The notes beneath the pieces were generated by a model. That model had not been told where the DNA came from, ran no database searches, and saw only the letters and a list, made by a program, of their open reading frames with translations. A stretch of 64,000 bases of DNA from Doris montereyensis (lineage: Eukaryota > Mollusca > Gastropoda > Nudibranchia > Dorididae), in NCBI GenBank assembly GCA_037039925.1, contig JAXRKP010001079.1:106599-170598 (forward strand), given 5' to 3'. The translations under genes were made by a program, and so were the position numbers. This document shows positions 1 to 27,378 of this stretch, piece after piece; the stretch's first letter is position 1; every line of letters starts with the position of its first letter.

Positions 1-2700
1 CAGCATGGTAGCATTATCACACAATTAGAACTAACTCATGCACTATATAAGGCTATGATTCATTAATGTGATAAAGTTATCCCACAGCTAAAACTTACTT
101 ACATACACAATATAAAGTTATGATTCATCAAGATTATTATTTGTGATTCATCAAGATGATTATTTGTGATTCATCAAGATGATTATTATGGGGGAAGAAC
201 ATGCCTAAAGTTTCTTTTTCCATCTTTGATATTGTCATAAAGTTAGCCTACATTGCTGCAGTTTGTTATAGCATGTTGTTTCTCTCTCACTATTTGATGC
301 TAAAAAAATTATAGCCATTTTATTTTTCTTAAGAGAAGTTTAAAGTCAGTTTGAGACTATTGTCCTGAACAAGCGTTCTGATATTCATGTATTCTCACAG
401 TATTACAATATGATATGTGGAGGTCGGCCAAACTCATCTCTTTCACGCCAAATGTCAAGGTAATACAATTCACTGAGTAATCTACATTTTGAAAAATAGT
501 GAAAAATAGAAATGTTTTTCTATGGTCCTGCCTCATCCTGGTCGTTTTCTTTCTTTCCAAATTTTCATTTTTCTATATATTTCTCCTTTTGTACATGTCT
601 ACCCATTACTATTCTCTCTTTTGTGTTCTCTACGACAACGAAGGGGTTTATCTTTTTTTAATCTGTTATTTTATAACTACCTTAAAAACCTAAAGTGATC
701 ATGATTGTTTACATTCTTATCATGATAGGGTGAACATTTATACATTTTCATTCTTCAGGCACACACAATTGTAGTCATATATAGATGTGGCAAATCATTA
801 CATGTTTGAATGGTAGATAAACATTATTAGACAAGTTTTTTAGCAAAAATAAATCTGTCAGGAGGCCCAAATTAAGATAGATTATTTCTTGAAAATGTGA
901 AGTATATTTTCAATTTTAAGTGTTCTACTTTTCTTTTCTTTTTGTTGTCAGATTGACTCTTCCCCTTAGAGAATCTTTTACCCATTCTAAGATTTGACTT
1001 TTATTAAGGGACTCCCATTTTAAGTGTTCAATATTTTAAAAGTACACTTAAACCAGAAAGAAAATTACAAACCCCAAATAAGCCCATTGTTATATACATA
1101 TGAATACAATTATCTCCCTATGTCTTTTGGCCCTCTTTGCTAAGTTTCTCACTTGTCCATTTGTAAATATTCCATCATAAGCACATTGTATATTGTACTG
1201 ACTATAGTTATAAATGTCACTACTGACTGTTCTTCTATGACATATTTTCCACTTGCTCCCATGAATACCTTTTCTTGCAGTGGTGCTGGAAAGATAAACT
1301 TTCTTAGGTAACATTCTTTAGCATTCATTGTTCAATGTTGTTTGATTTTGTCAGAAATCGCAATCGTAGAAATGAGGTTGTTGTGTTTGATCAATTTTTA
1401 CCCGTATATCATGAACATGAACATCTTTTTCTACTTTGCAAGAGTGTGTGTAGTAGAAATGTTAGAATGTAATCGTAAAATTAGTTAACATTTCCCTTTA
1501 TCTATTTGAAAAAAAAAAAAAAAAAGGTCTGTGGCTGCCTTACTGTAGTGCCTTGATCCTTGTGACTGATCAATGGGCTAATAACCCTTCCAAGTTTGAT
1601 TTTATGGTTATGGTGTCTTAACATAATCTTTATACCTAAAGATTACCTTTGAGACCTGTTTCAAAATCAGTCATCTGAACTTGGTCTATCAAGCACGTTT
1701 ACATCAAAAAGATCAAAATCCTCATGAAATTTTATGTCAGAGAAAAGTCAAATCATTTTTTTTATATCGAAATCAACATGTACACACATTTTTAAATTTG
1801 ACCAAGAATGCTCTAAAGCATGATGAAGACTAAACATAAATGGGTTATATATGCCCTTTTCTTGTCTGTAATATGTGTGTTTTTGCTTATCTATAATTCT
1901 TCCTTTGTCCTATAGGAGGGAGAATAAATTCAAAATGATTTGACTGAATCTCAGATATAGAATTTATGTTCAAGTCATTTTTACAACTTTTTTTTAATCA
2001 GCAAATAACATGGACACCTGAGTATAATTTTCCTGACTTCTTTCTGACCTTTCTTACTGTTAGCGTAATTATGTGTTTGGCAGGTTTTTATTCACTTTAA
2101 TGTATTTGTTTGATTTCAAATCTTTTTCCCGTTGATTTAATGTTTAAGTTTCTTTTATTTTTCCCTCATCTAGTGTTTTTCTCAATTTTTTTTTTTTGCT
2201 CTTTTGTATGATATCCCATGTTGTATCTCCATTAATTATATTCTTTCTATTTAAATTTAATCTTCAATACTGTCTAAGAAGATTTCAGGTTTCAGATATT
2301 CAGGTTATTTTTCATTTCCGCTGAAGATTTAATGGTTATTACCTTTTTGTTCTATTTTATTCCAGTTCTATTGTCAGAGAATTTAATTTTCTCTAGCTCT
2401 GTTTAGTGTGTGGTTTTTAATTCATCATGTCTATATTACCATTGCTGAATGTTTTTGTAACAAGCAAGTAATCCTGAAAACTGAAATTACAAGGCAAATT
2501 AGTTTTCTATGATAACCTGTGCTAAGTGCCTTGTGCTTGATTTGATTACATGTTGTTCATTCTGTTTCAATTATAGGTGTATTTTCTTAGATATTGTCTA
2601 TGGAAAATTTAATATTTTATCATTTCAATGAATGTTAATGTTCATTGGGATCCCAGACACAGCTAACATAATCTAATGCTGGATTTACATTTAGAACAGT
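1..2700. other. AT-rich sequence, no gene recognised
   Basis: Probably intronic to SNX14, since exon 7118 begins with a carried base. The + strand is T-rich. There is a short direct repeat (gattcatcaagatgattat type) at 120-185 and homopolymer runs. A 27-base segment at 1281-1307 has acceptor- and donor-like borders, but nothing links it to SNX14. Confidence 0.5.
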
Positions 2701-2854
2701 TGTAAAGGTTCTAAGGGAGGCCAAAAGGCCATTTGCTTTTCTACATAGTACTGCGTTTCGCAAAAAACCCACTTGCATCATGATTGTAAGAGGACTAGAC
2801 ATGATTTTTTAAATGAAGTTTTGGCACAGGATACTAGAATAATTGTGAAAAGTT

Positions 2855-3076
2855 GATGCTCGGTTTCAAATAACCGTCTTGTCACATTCATAGATTTCGC
2901 GTATTTGAATTTCGCACCAAGATTTCAGCCTCTCAGCTCTATGCAGAGTGTGTTTATTGCGGTCACATTTCAGTGTATTCCAATCGCATTAGTCGGTACC
3001 ATCGTGAAGCATTATAAAATAATGTCACACATCTGTGTCACATCATTTGCTGTCCTTTTGTCGTTATTATGCTAAA
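2855..3076 (+). repeat. Dispersed repeat, copy A (about 200 bp)
   Basis: Nearly identical to 4972-5176, with few differences over about 200 bases (shared landmarks tttcgcgtatttga, tctatgcag, gtcggtaccatcgtgaagc, ctaaactaagg). Copy A runs straight into the mariner-type transposase remnant, so it may be an internal part of that element. Confidence 0.8.
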
Positions 3077-3102
3077 CTAAGGTGGAAAGATAGAAAGCAT
3101 CA

Positions 3103-3695
3103 CAAACTGCAAACAGGAGACTTCAGTGGCTTAAAGATGTATTTAATGATAGCATTGTCAGTAGGAACACTGAAACTACGTGGGCAACGTATTCTCCACT
3201 TTTGAATCCTCTGGACTTTTTCCTCTTGGGGTACTTGAAATCTAGAGTTTACAAGAACAGGCTTAACATGATAAACCAACTTAGACAAGAAATAGAGACA
3301 GCCATCACAAACATCCCTCCCCAAAAGGACGTCAACACAATTCCTATTCATGAAGAGTCATGTTTCAAATTAATATTTCTTTTTGAAAATTAACTTCATC
3401 TCCAACTCTTTCTGCTTTCATTTCGTGTTTGTTATTTTTGGAATCACTTTGTTGTTCCAGTTTGTCAGAGGATAGTTTTAACTTGTCAGTTTGAAGCAAT
3501 TTTGTGTATGTTTTTTTGCATTCCTCATAAGTGTTTTTTTTTTTAAATGGGGAAATTTCATGAAACTTTCCATGCCTTGTTCACAACTATTTAAGTAAGT
3601 CTAGGCCAATTTTCAACATTCTTGCTCATATAATTCGGGCGTTATGACATCCAATGTGGATAACCTTTTTTTTTGTGACACCCTGTATAATGTTG
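3103..3695 (+). mobile_element. Mariner/Tc1-superfamily transposase remnant with terminal sequence
   Basis: The frame from 3127 reads WLKDVFNDSIVSRN, then TYSPLLNPLDFFLLGYLKSR, VYKNRLNMINQLRQ and ITNIPPQ, ending at 3393. This matches the C-terminal part of mariner-like transposases (consensus SPDLTPLDFFLWGYLKS). The Asp of NPLD, equivalent to the third catalytic acid, is kept, while the SPD aspartate is Leu. The N-terminal two thirds are not readable. About 280 bases downstream, gtgacaccctgtata resembles the terminal repeat of such elements. A dead fossil copy. Confidence 0.8.
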
Positions 3696-3704
3696 TTCTT
3701 TACA

Positions 3705-4200
3705 TTTCAATTCCTTGCCGATAGTTACTCGTAGATATTTTGCACTGTCTGTTATTTTTATTTTTTTTTGTTATGTATGCAAGCGTCTGAGTTGACTATT
3801 TTTTTTACTTTTTTGCATATTTTTAGTACCTGATATTTATCTGGATGGAACTCCATTTTCACTTTCTCTCCTATTCTTGTAGTGTATGTTGGTCATTTTG
3901 TAATATTTTACAATCCTCAGAATTATTTATTTTTCTATACAATTGACTATCGTCAGCAAAAAAAGTTTTAGTTTAGTACCTGATGAGAGGTTTTAGTCGA
4001 TATCATCGATGTATTCTAAAAAGAATGGAGGATCCAAGACAGTTCCCTGGGGGACACCTGTGAAAGTACTGGATTGTGATTGAATTCATCACCTTCAATA
4101 AACATATATTGTGTTTGTCCCAAAAAAAATAATTTGATCCATTCAAGAAAATAATGTAGCATACCATGGCTATCCAATTTGGTCTACAAGGTTCCGTATT
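3705..4200 (-). mobile_element. Non-LTR retrotransposon reverse-transcriptase remnant
   Basis: Read on the - strand with frameshifts: LEWIKLFFLGQTQ, then GVPQGTVLDPPFFLEYIDDI (4065-4000 region), FFADDSQLY with the catalytic A-D-D core (about 3965-3935), EKVKMEFHPDKYQVL (about 3880-3830) and AKYLRVTIGKEL (about 3745-3710). This is the RT palm order of jockey/CR1-type LINEs. Stops and frameshifts show it is inactive. It abuts the mariner remnant. Confidence 0.8.
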
Positions 4201-4971
4201 TGATATGGCATGGGTTGTGGACTTTTGTGCACCCGGTGATAATAATGTATTTTGTTTACCAGAACATTTGGTATAAAATTCCCTTTGGCCGTCATCTTGA
4301 GCTGTTTTTTGGCAAGGTTATTGATTTCCTGGTTTGTTCAGATGTTTTTGTTCCTCTCTTTGTTTAGTCAGCTTGGTTTGTTGTTGGGTTTTTTCGGGGT
4401 TGGTTGTTGTTTTGTTGTTGTTTTTAGGGGTTGACAGATTTGTATAAAAATGGAAAGGAGACAAATGCTTATTGACTAAAATGTCTTTTCCTGAAATGAG
4501 TGAATAGTTGGCAGGTGCTACTGGTATGTCCTACTTCTTTCCTTTCCTTCTTTCATTTGCTGTTTCCTTTTAATTCACCCTGATATAACCACAATGGTGG
4601 ACAAGGTAAATTTCAATGACTCATTTTCATTCTTTCACATGTCCATCTCGCTGTTTCCTCTAAATTCACCTTGAGATAAAATTACAATCAAACAAACAAA
4701 AAGAAACAATGAAATGAAATGACCTTTTTCTTTTGTGCCAGTGTGAGTGATTATAGGAGGATTCCAAAACTATGTCACTGAACTTTCTGCTCCTGGGTCG
4801 AAGTTTTGGTCAAGGATTCATTCTTCACAGATGGTGAATTAGCTTGCTGGCATCAACAGTTTCTAATTGGAAGATGCTGTCTGCAGATAGCAATGTTTTA
4901 GTTTTTGTTATAACTTCCATGTCAAAATCCTATGTGGATTTATTTTATATTCACAAGAAACCCATAGCCAT

Positions 4972-5176
4972 CTTGTCACATTCACAGATTTCGCGTATTT
5001 GAAATTCTCACCAAGATTTCAGCCTCTCAGCTCTATGCAGGGTGTGTTTATTGCGGTCACATTTCAGTGTATTCCAATCACATTAGTCGGTACCATCGTG
5101 AAGCATTATAAAATAATGTCACACATCTGTGTCACATCATTTGCAGTCCTTTTGTCGTTGTTATGCTAAACTAAGG
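4972..5176 (+). repeat. Dispersed repeat, copy B
   Basis: Second copy of the repeat at 2855-3076, here without transposase sequence after it; similarity stops at ctaaactaagga. Confidence 0.8.
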
Positions 5177-5261
5177 ACACAAGATAGGTTCACCATGAGA
5201 TCATTGGAATCATCTGTATTTAAAATTGGATGGAAAGAGGGGGAGGGGATTAATATACAAT

Positions 5262-5600
5262 CTTAAAGAAGATTAAAGATGGATTTATAGTCTGTATCCC
5301 AACACAAGTGCAGGCTCACCAACTGTACATCATTCATCCCCCTGCAGGCCATCTCATTCAAAGCCCTTCTCAACTCCCTGGGAAGCATACAGTACAGCAG
5401 CCTGTTAAGTGCTTCATACTAGCACTCTGCCAAGATTTTCTCTATCCATAGCTGGGTACTTATTCACACCTGAGTCTAGTGAGGAAAGCAAAGTGAAGTA
5501 TATTTCCTAAAAGTACAACATTATGAAAAAACACCTGGCCCAGCCAAGGAATTTTGAACCAGTGTCATTATGATGACAAACTCACAACAGTATGGTTTCA
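5262..5600 (-). repeat. tRNA-derived SINE family 2, copy in - orientation
   Basis: Reverse-complement relative of 46021-46376. Shared landmarks include gtacatcattcatcccc, catctcattcaaagcc, ttctcaactccc and agctgggtactta. The tRNA-like head is at the high-coordinate end (ttttgaaccagtg corresponds to a B box). Confidence 0.75.
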
Positions 5601-7117
5601 CTACAACGTCTCTTAGTGAATTTACTGATCTTGATGGTTTCTATACATCCTGTACCTCAGAATAAAGTTTCCTCTTGCCATATATGTGTGGAAATAGAAA
5701 GTATTGTTCTCTAATGTGACTTTTCTTTTCTTTTCACAAAATGATGATCTCAGATTTGGCCTGTTAGTTTTACCAGGTTTGATTTGCGTTTTACACAGAT
5801 TTAAATAATTAATTCAAACATGATACAAGTTGTTAGAAATTTGAAAATGCATTTATACAAATCCTCAGCTATTACTTCAATTTATTGAAAAGAATTCTGT
5901 AAGTCATGTTCAATGTTAGAATTTCCCGTTTTGAAGCAGTTTGCAACCAACTGAAATTCATTTGATTAAATCATTGTTTCATGAATTTTGAATTATGCAA
6001 AGAAAAAAAGTGTGGAGGATTTTAAATGCAATAAACTTTTCCTGAGGAAAAATAACAAACATTACAAAGCAAAATAAAAACTAGAACAAACAAAACCACC
6101 TTAACAAATACACTAAATAACTGCTTATATTATTTTGAAATAAACTGTTGGTCAGTATCTACACATATTTTCGATGTTGTGAGTCCATTTAAAGTTTTAC
6201 CATTTCAATTTTGGCACCATGTTATGATCTACTGTTGATTTCAAACATAAGCCATTTTCGTAGGTGGTTAACACAAATCAGAGGTGAACATCTAATGCTC
6301 ACATGGAAAGCAAAGACATAGAATGGGAGAAGTATTTAGAAGACATTCAAATAGTCTGCTGAGTTTGAGTTAACATGTTACTTGTTAATTTGATGTTACA
6401 AGGATCATAAAAGAATAGAATAGAATAATTTATCGATAAAAAGTAAACTGTGCAACTTAAAAGATGACTTATGATCATAAGAACATTTGGCTGGTTTATG
6501 AGTTCAAGTTTTACACAACTCCTAGTTGTCTAAGATTTTTGTTATTTACTATGTTTCTTTACTATCTGTATCTATGAAATACAAAAGAAATTGAAAAGAA
6601 CCATGTGATTTCTTTCTGGGCCATGACATATCCCTTTTCCATGTTTAATATGCACACTCAAATTAAACAATTTTAACTTATCTCTCCTTTTTATTTGGAT
6701 TGCTCGAATGAACTATTAATATGACTAATATCAGTGGTCATTGCTCAATGGAAAATGTTCAATTTTTTCTTCTTCAATAAAGCGCTTCTAGGTGCATTAT
6801 TTAATTAAAATGTTGGCACGGTTGTAGTGTTGAGTTGCAGCCATGTTTTCAGGAACAAATTCAAATGAATATATCAGATTGCAAAATCACGGGATGAGTG
6901 TTTGTATTTGTCCATTTTGACGTAAAGTCTGTCATGACCATAAATCCGGTTGTTCTTCTGAGATGAATGTAATGATAATAGTTTGGGTTTTTTTAAAGAT
7001 ATTAACAAACCATATGATACCACCAAACATACATGACCATTTTATGAGACAAACAAAGTGTAATTATGTCATAAATAGTTTATTCTTCCATTTTTAAATA
7101 TTTTTTACATTTATCAG
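5600..7117. other. AT-rich sequence without recognised feature
   Basis: Presumed SNX14 intron ending at the acceptor tttatcag (7110-7117). No exon with supporting homology was found. Confidence 0.5.
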
Positions 7118-19698
<12,581 letters not shown>

Positions 19699-19739
19699 CA
19701 TCTGTTGATGAAAATACTTATGATTTTTATTCAAATAAA

Positions 19740-22700
19740 TATGTTAATGATAAGTTAGGGAAATGATGGATTACTTACAATAATGCATGTTGATTGATTA
19801 GCTCAGTACAATCTATGGATGATTACCCTAGAACAGGAAACATTCCAGCATTTTTTTTCTTAGGATTTAAGAAGAAAAGAGAAAGACATACTGAAATCAA
19901 TGTATAATGTGATAAACTTATGGAACTGTTTTAATAGCATGAGAAGTTTGTTGAAATTGGGCATTGTAGGTTGAATTTATTTTTTCGCTACGACGTCTTA
20001 AATATGTTGTGGAATAGAAAAGCATCATTGAGCCAAATATATTGTGTAGGTGAGATGGTCTGAGAAACCCGGTGGCATTTTGAGATTTTCACTTTTTTTT
20101 GGGCTGGTTACTTTCAGTGACAATAGCCAGCTTTTAAGTTGTCTACATTGTTTATTTGGAAAAAATGTAATATGTTATGAAAGCCAAGGGGTAAAAATGA
20201 ACCTGTGAAGACTCGTTGAACATTTGCTTATTACTTTAGCAATGCTTAAAGGTATGGGAAAGAGAGGAAAATTGGTGGCAGGAAAGTTAGTCATATTATT
20301 ATTTTTGTTACCCTGACAATTAAAGAAGACCAGTCTACAATATCAATTCACTTTTACTGTGTTTGATAAGTTAGTTATTCATTATTTTTTTTAATTTATT
20401 TGTTTATCTAATTATGTAATTATTTATTTATCATGTATCTACTTATCTTTTTAATAATTTTAATTTCTATGTTGACATTTTACTCTTTGAATTTATGAAA
20501 GCTAGACTTTTTCAAATTCAATATGTATAACCAGTGTCGATATAAGAGATATAGAAATATGTCTCAAGTCCAGATCTAATGGAAATCTTAAAATAACTTG
20601 TATTTACTGACGTTATACGATAAAAGGGCTGAGTTTATAGCTCTTACTTTTTTGTTTTGAGGAATTTTCCCTTCACAATATAATCAGTAATAAACTCACT
20701 TATCTTTTAATTCTGTGATTTGAAAATACATCACTTCCCTTCAGGTTAATAAGAAAGTTAATGATGACTGTTCAGTTATTGAAAAAAGTTCAATTGGTAT
20801 ATTTATTTGTCAAAAGCTTTGTTTATTTAAACATGGAGGGAACAAAATTCTCATAGACCCATAGTTAAAGTAGTGGTAGTGTTGGAGATCATTCAGAAGA
20901 GGGATATTTCAGGTAAACTTGATAGCACTGAACGATAAATTTTATGTTGCATACCAGGGCAAACAGATATCGAACACAAGATACATATATCACTCTTATT
21001 ACATCCATATGCCCAGCTGTTTTAGCATAGAGATGGATGTCTTATGTCCCACATACAAAGTACAAAAAATAATGAAATATACATATCTATTATATGAAAG
21101 AATATTTTTGCAAGCTTCAATGGTGCTCTCAGTCATAATAGTCTTACTAACCGATAAATTTAGTTCAGAATTTCCTCATACGATGTTTGTAAAAGATATA
21201 AGAAAATCAATCAAATAAATGCTACTGTATAATAATTTGATTTGGATTCTTACCAGAACAAAGAATGCTGCTTAAGATGAGTTTTTACTGCATCCCAACT
21301 TTTAGCAAATTTTGCACTGTTTATCAAGATTCACTGTACCTGGAAACTGCTTCATAAAATGTCAAAGAAATTATTTCAGACCACCTCAGATGTTTTGATT
21401 TGCTATTTCTTATTTTTGACTTCATAATCCTAGGGAGAAATCCCCCCCCCCCCCCCCAAACAAAAACAGGAAACTTTGTTTAATACTTCTCATAATACTT
21501 AAATGATGTGTAATGTAATTTTATTATTTTTCTTTAGCCTTTTACTGTTTCCTTAGATTGTTAAGTTTTTAGTGCATTACTAAGTTTTCTTTCCTTCTTC
21601 AATAGGCTAACTGTATATTATATAGGCTTCAAAAATCCTTTTTAGACTATTGTTGGGGTGTTATCTACATATGTATACATCTAACTTTCTCTAACTTTGA
21701 GCGCTATAAATTCAGGAACCACTGCATCCACGACCACCATATTTTGCATGTAACTTTCAAATAGCCCACTTTAGGTTCTTAGCAAATGAATTATTGGATC
21801 AAATAAGTATTTGAATTGATTGGGAAAAGATTGCCTATGATGAAGGAATTTTTTAGTGTTACTACATCTTATTTCTTGATTTCCAGTCATTACAATGAAA
21901 AGCCTGCATAGCCTATGTATTGAGTACTGATTCGATCTAATAATCGATTTAAATATCATGCATACTCAATACAGTAGTGTCTGTGTTTACAGCAGTTTGA
22001 GAGACCTAGTTTTATAATAAACCAATGTCTATGGGCATGCTTGTGGTTTATAAAGACTTTTTTGTTATGTAGCTACTTTGAACTTAAGCAGGAAGACAGA
22101 GTATATATAGATCATGGTTCAAACCGAAATTCCGTTTTGACAGATTCTGTCAAACAAAAACTCCGGTTTGGCGATGTTCTCAAATAGTCGAAATCTTTTC
22201 TTTTCCTTCTTTTATATTGTACAATAGGTGCGATGTGTGCCTATGTGGGAGCATTTTCAGGTTTGGCAAAATTGAAAATTTGAAGTTCAGGTTTCAATGA
22301 CCTCGGGTGCTGGCACCCATGATATAGATCTAGCCTTGACAGTATGTTTCAAAGATGCGATATATCAGGTTATAGGTAATGGGCAGTAGATTCAGTTGGT
22401 ATAAGAAAGAAGTTGACATGGTTGCTGTATAAGCTATGATTGTCACCAATATATTGCCCTTGTTTTTACAATGTGTTGATCAAATTTCGAATAGCATGCA
22501 CAATTTCATTCATATATAGAAATACATTTATCATGTCAAATCTTCTCTCTTTTGTGGCTTGAAATGCAAAAAATGTGGCAAGAACTAATGTGACCTAATA
22601 GACTTAAAAGTCAGAACAACCCAGCCATTCACATCAAATTTGAAGGTTTTACAGTAATAATAAGTTCTGTCCAATAGGAAAATGATCTTTACTGCCAGGG

Positions 22701-25700
22701 CGTTCTCCTCGTTTTGAAAGACAAAGGCTGATAGAAAAAAATAACAAGGATTGAATTAATAGGAAGATTGAAATTACGGTTGATACGCTGAAACACAAGG
22801 ATGCTTGAATGAAGAATGAAAAAAGGAATTTGCTAATTAGGTGGAGGAAAACAAATCATAAGATCAAAAGGAAGAGTCTTTACTTTATTATCATAATATG
22901 CCAAAAGTGAGGTTTATCATTTATTTATTTTTAGAAATTCCTGCCAGATGAAATAGGTCTTGCATGTAACGTATGTTGCCTTCTTTTAAATATTTTCAGA
23001 AAGCAATCATTTCCTTATTACCTTCTCTCATTTTATGTTAATTTAATTCTTATTGTCAATACTCTTTGGTAAGTGATGTAAATGTTTTATGGTCTGTGCA
23101 ATAGAATCTTTGTTCATGTTGTGGGCCTCAATATCAATGATGAATTAGCCAAGGGAAGCCAATGTAAATTTTACTTGTCTATTAAAATGAATGATTCTTC
23201 ATTGAAACTGATACATTTTTTGGCCACCAATGAATTGGGTTATGGCTCTCTTACTCTAGTAACTAGTTATCAACGCTATTTCATACTCTTTACTTTCATT
23301 TCCTCTTCAGGTTAAATGAGGGTTTTACGTTTGTTTTGTATCATGTGATAATATGTTTCTTTCTTAATAGATGCTTATGAAATAAAATTGTGAGATTTCT
23401 CACTGGATATGACTTTGGGCAGAGGGAATGTTAAATAAGTGGCCACTTATTTCTTTTCTTTACATTTTTTTGTGCATGTTTTTTTACTCAAGAAGAAAAG
23501 CTACTGAAAATGAAAATTTGACTTACACATAAATTGCTTTGATACAGTTGGTATTAAAATAATTTCTTGTTTGTTTTTTTTATTGTTTTAGAGGTTTTTT
23601 TGGAGGGGGGGGCGGGGCGTATCTATATGTTACTCTTGGTAACATGTTATATTATAATTTAATATTAGAAGAAAATTGTACCAAGTATCCACACATGCTG
23701 ACACTAAAAGAAGGTAAAGTTTATGACATGAAAAATCTCTTGAGTGTCCACATTATAATAGGTCTAAATGGATGACCAACAAAAAAAAACAACCAATATC
23801 ACATTTGTCAACCGTGAGAGCAGAATAAATATCAAGGAATGTCTACATAATGATAGGTTGCTACAACAGAGGAAAACAAAAGTCAATGAGTATCATGATG
23901 TTATGCGATGGAAAAATAAAATTCCAAGGAATGGTCTACTCTGGTCTTAATTCCTTCATTCAATCCGTATGTGACATGCTGTACAAAATTGAGATGACTT
24001 ATGCAATTAATGAAATGTTTTTCATGTTATGTAAGATATTATTAAAACTTCTTGGTCAGTTCTTGTGTGAAAAGTACTCTTCGAAAATGAATAAGATTCG
24101 ACCTTTATCTTTTCTTCTTCTTACACAGATATTTTCTAAAAGATGTTCACTATTTTCTTCTTCTTATTATGCCTTTAAATATTTTTAAGGAAAAACCTGA
24201 TGTATACATCATATTCATTTCTCATTCATTACACATTTGTTATAATTTTGTCACTAATCATTACACGTTTGTTATGATTCCTTCATTGATTACATTATTT
24301 GCCCCCCTTTTTTTGTTATGTTACTGTCTGTGTTAAATAAAACCAAACAAAATAAAATCTCTTTGGAGCATTATTTGCAAATACCGCTTTGTGAGTATGT
24401 CTATTTCAACCTTCATCAGTTGTGGAAATTGATCAACACCAAATTTTACATGTACAGTATTAACGGTTGTGCCTGTTGAAACATGATGAAATAAATTATG
24501 ATATAGTCATAGTGTTGGGAGTGTTATTGCTGTCACTATGACATTAGTGACAATCACTTTTTGGAACAACGGTGGGTGTTCCTGATAGGTTCTCCTTCTT
24601 TTCTTTCACTCTTTTTCTTATCTTTCATCCTGCTGTTTCCTCTTAATTCACCCTAAGATTACCGGATATGGTGGGTGGGGAAAATTTCAATGAAACAAAT
24701 TGTAACAAGGTGTTGTCATACTACACCAATATTCTCTCTGTTCTTTCCTTGTAAACAATGATCAGGCAAAAATCAGGTAAGCTTAAGTCAGGGTTGTTGT
24801 TTATTTAAACAAAACTTCATGAGGATTCAGATTAGTCCCTCAATGAAAATGTGATCCGATATTTTTCAATTAAACTCAAAACCGAAGATAAGATTGGATT
24901 TCCTTTTCTGAAACGCATTTTAAAAGTTTCTTCTTATCGTCTGCCATTTCCCCTCAGCAATAGATGAGATCTGTAGCACATTACGTCGTAAGTAAAAATA
25001 CAATTTTTGAACTTATTTTGTCACATGAACTTACAAATCTATCTCTCCTCCCTAGCGCATTGTCCCATGAAAGGTTTTTATAAAAAATCTGATATGTATT
25101 TTATGGGTGAAAATGTGCTTCTTGACTTCTTATGGTCTGCATGAAAGTCGAAAGTGTAGATTTAAATGGAATGAATAAATTCTCCTTATGTTTTGGTAGA
25201 TCAATTAACAGAAAAATTTGAAATTAAGATTAAAAGATTTTCTGAGGAAGTCTACGGAAAAAAGAAAATAAAGGCCAAGTTACTAGGACAGGTTATGAAA
25301 GTTGATGAAGACAGAAATGTTTTGTTATTTTCTTGTCATTTGAATATGTGATATTTTGTTAGCTGTCATAAAGGTTTTTAAACAAATGTAATGTCCAGTG
25401 TCACTAACTCTTTACCATATTCAGTCTTCAGATTCATATTATCTTATATTGTACAGGTGTTATTATTTTGTTTGCATTATTACATGCATGTCTATCTACT
25501 TTCTTGTGCACACACACACACACACACATGTGATGACAATGTTGAATGCTTGTCTTTTGAGTTTTTACAAAGAAGCTTTAGTATAACCTCATGGTCATTC
25601 TATAAACGGTCATTGTATTGTAACGGTAATGTAAATAAATAAATGTACTGATTAAGGGAAGGGATATTTAAGATCTTAATCTTGCTTTTATTTTATTTTT

Positions 25701-27350
25701 ATTCAATAATTGTAAAGAGAGATGGAAATGGAAAATAATTTTACGGAGACACCATTTTGTTTACCCCAAAAAATTATCTTTCTTATGATGCTATTGTCAT
25801 TTATTCAGAATCATGCAGAGAGAAAAAACATATATATTTTAGAGCTGCTCAAGATGAATATATATAAGTCATTTAAAATATTATTCAGCAGATTTTAAAA
25901 AAATGAAATGTTAGCTACTTTAAGCGGAACAAGTGATAGTGATATGCAAGAACCGTGAACCGGATGCTGGCCTCCTGCAGGCCTCACCCTCTTCATCGTC
26001 TTCTTTTTTCTTCTGAAGGGCATTGTCTATTTATTTCATCTTTGTGAGAACCCATTGGAATGATGACCTCCATGCTTACTTAGCCTCAGGTGGCGTAAAG
26101 TCAGCTATGAAAATCTGCAGTTTAATTTCTTAGGCAACTGGGAGACTGAAATTCAAGCAATACGTCGGGACTTCAAGAAGCCCCCCCCCCCCCCAATGAA
26201 TACCAAAGCTAACTTGGCCTAACAAGGCATAGAATTAGACTGCTCACTAGGCAAGGTTGGCTCACCTTCCATCAACAGGCTAATGTACTAATGCTATATT
26301 AGTATTACATTTGCATCTGTGTGAAGTCCTGAAAAGTGTGTTCAGTATCTTTCCCCATCCCAAGGACACAACATTGGACAAATGTAGGATTCAGGTTCAT
26401 GATATTATTGATATTACCGCTAGGCCAATAATGCCATAGAAGATTTTGATGTGTCAGCAATATACACGGTAAATAATAATAATAATATGTATGCAATAAT
26501 GTCATTTTGGACTAAGTCTAGTTGTAACATACAAGTGGGTGGTTTGAAAGTTTATACAAGTTGAATAATACAACTTCATTATTCCTATGGAGAAATTAAA
26601 ATTTGGTGCATATAATATGCGTGCACCTAGACACTGAAACAATTCGCCTTAAAATGCATATAAATATAATGTTTATGAAATAGATATGTTATAAGTTTTT
26701 GTACGTGTGTCTTAATCATGTATGTATGTAAGTATTATGTAAGTACGTATGATGTTATCTATTTGTGTATGTAGTGTATTGTTTGTACATGCAATGTATG
26801 CACTCATATAATTGTTTCTTGTATAATTTATTACAAACACGTATCATGTTTGTGTAGATGTGTTTTATGTAGTACACTTACGCATTTTGGCTCAAGCATC
26901 GATTTGCTGGTTTATGATGACTTTATGGCATTGGTTCCATTTAGGTGCCGGTCACTTATCTGTGTTTAAATGATGCATTGTTCATCTCCAGCAAAATGTC
27001 AACATACCAGTAGAGTTAAACTGGTGTTAGCGCAAATTTGATTTCTAAAAAAGATTTATCCTTAAGCTCTAGAAGCCTGCTTAAAATTAGGACCAAACTA
27101 CATTTTGTTTCCTTTACTTTTTTTTTTTTAAGTTTTTTTTTACTCTCATTATATTATCATTTTGAAAGGAGATGTATGTTTCAGTCAAAATAAAGTGCTA
27201 TTTTTGTTGTGTTGACTATATTGTATTTTTTTACTTATTAATTTTATGTTGATTTTTTCTTGCATTGTCAGAAAGAACACATTATTTTTCAGTGAAGTGG
27301 TAATATTATTATTAATACATTTGTCATAAATTTCATATGCTTCTCTTAAA
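19740..27350. other. Intergenic AT-rich sequence
   Basis: No gene was recognised. It holds homopolymer runs (C at 21442-21457 and 26181-26194), a (CA)n run near 25509-25527, and a short segment at 24640-24690 (tgctgtttcctcttaattcac) shared with 4558-4600. The + strand is T-rich. It may include the SNX14 3' UTR if the AATAAA at 19734 is not used. Confidence 0.5.
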
Positions 27351-27356
27351 GGGTTT

Positions 27357-27378
27357 GGGGGGGGGGGGGGGGGGGGGG
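27357..27378. repeat. G22 homopolymer
   Basis: An unbroken run of about 22 G on the + strand, capable of G-quadruplex formation; its length is prone to sequencing error. Confidence 0.95.

Noticed and set aside
1281..1307. Possible 27-nt SNX14 exon (ttcttgcag ... cttag|gtaaca)
   Set aside because: Splice-like borders only; the encoded residues (GAGKINFL) match nothing I can place in SNX14, and phase cannot be checked without neighbours.
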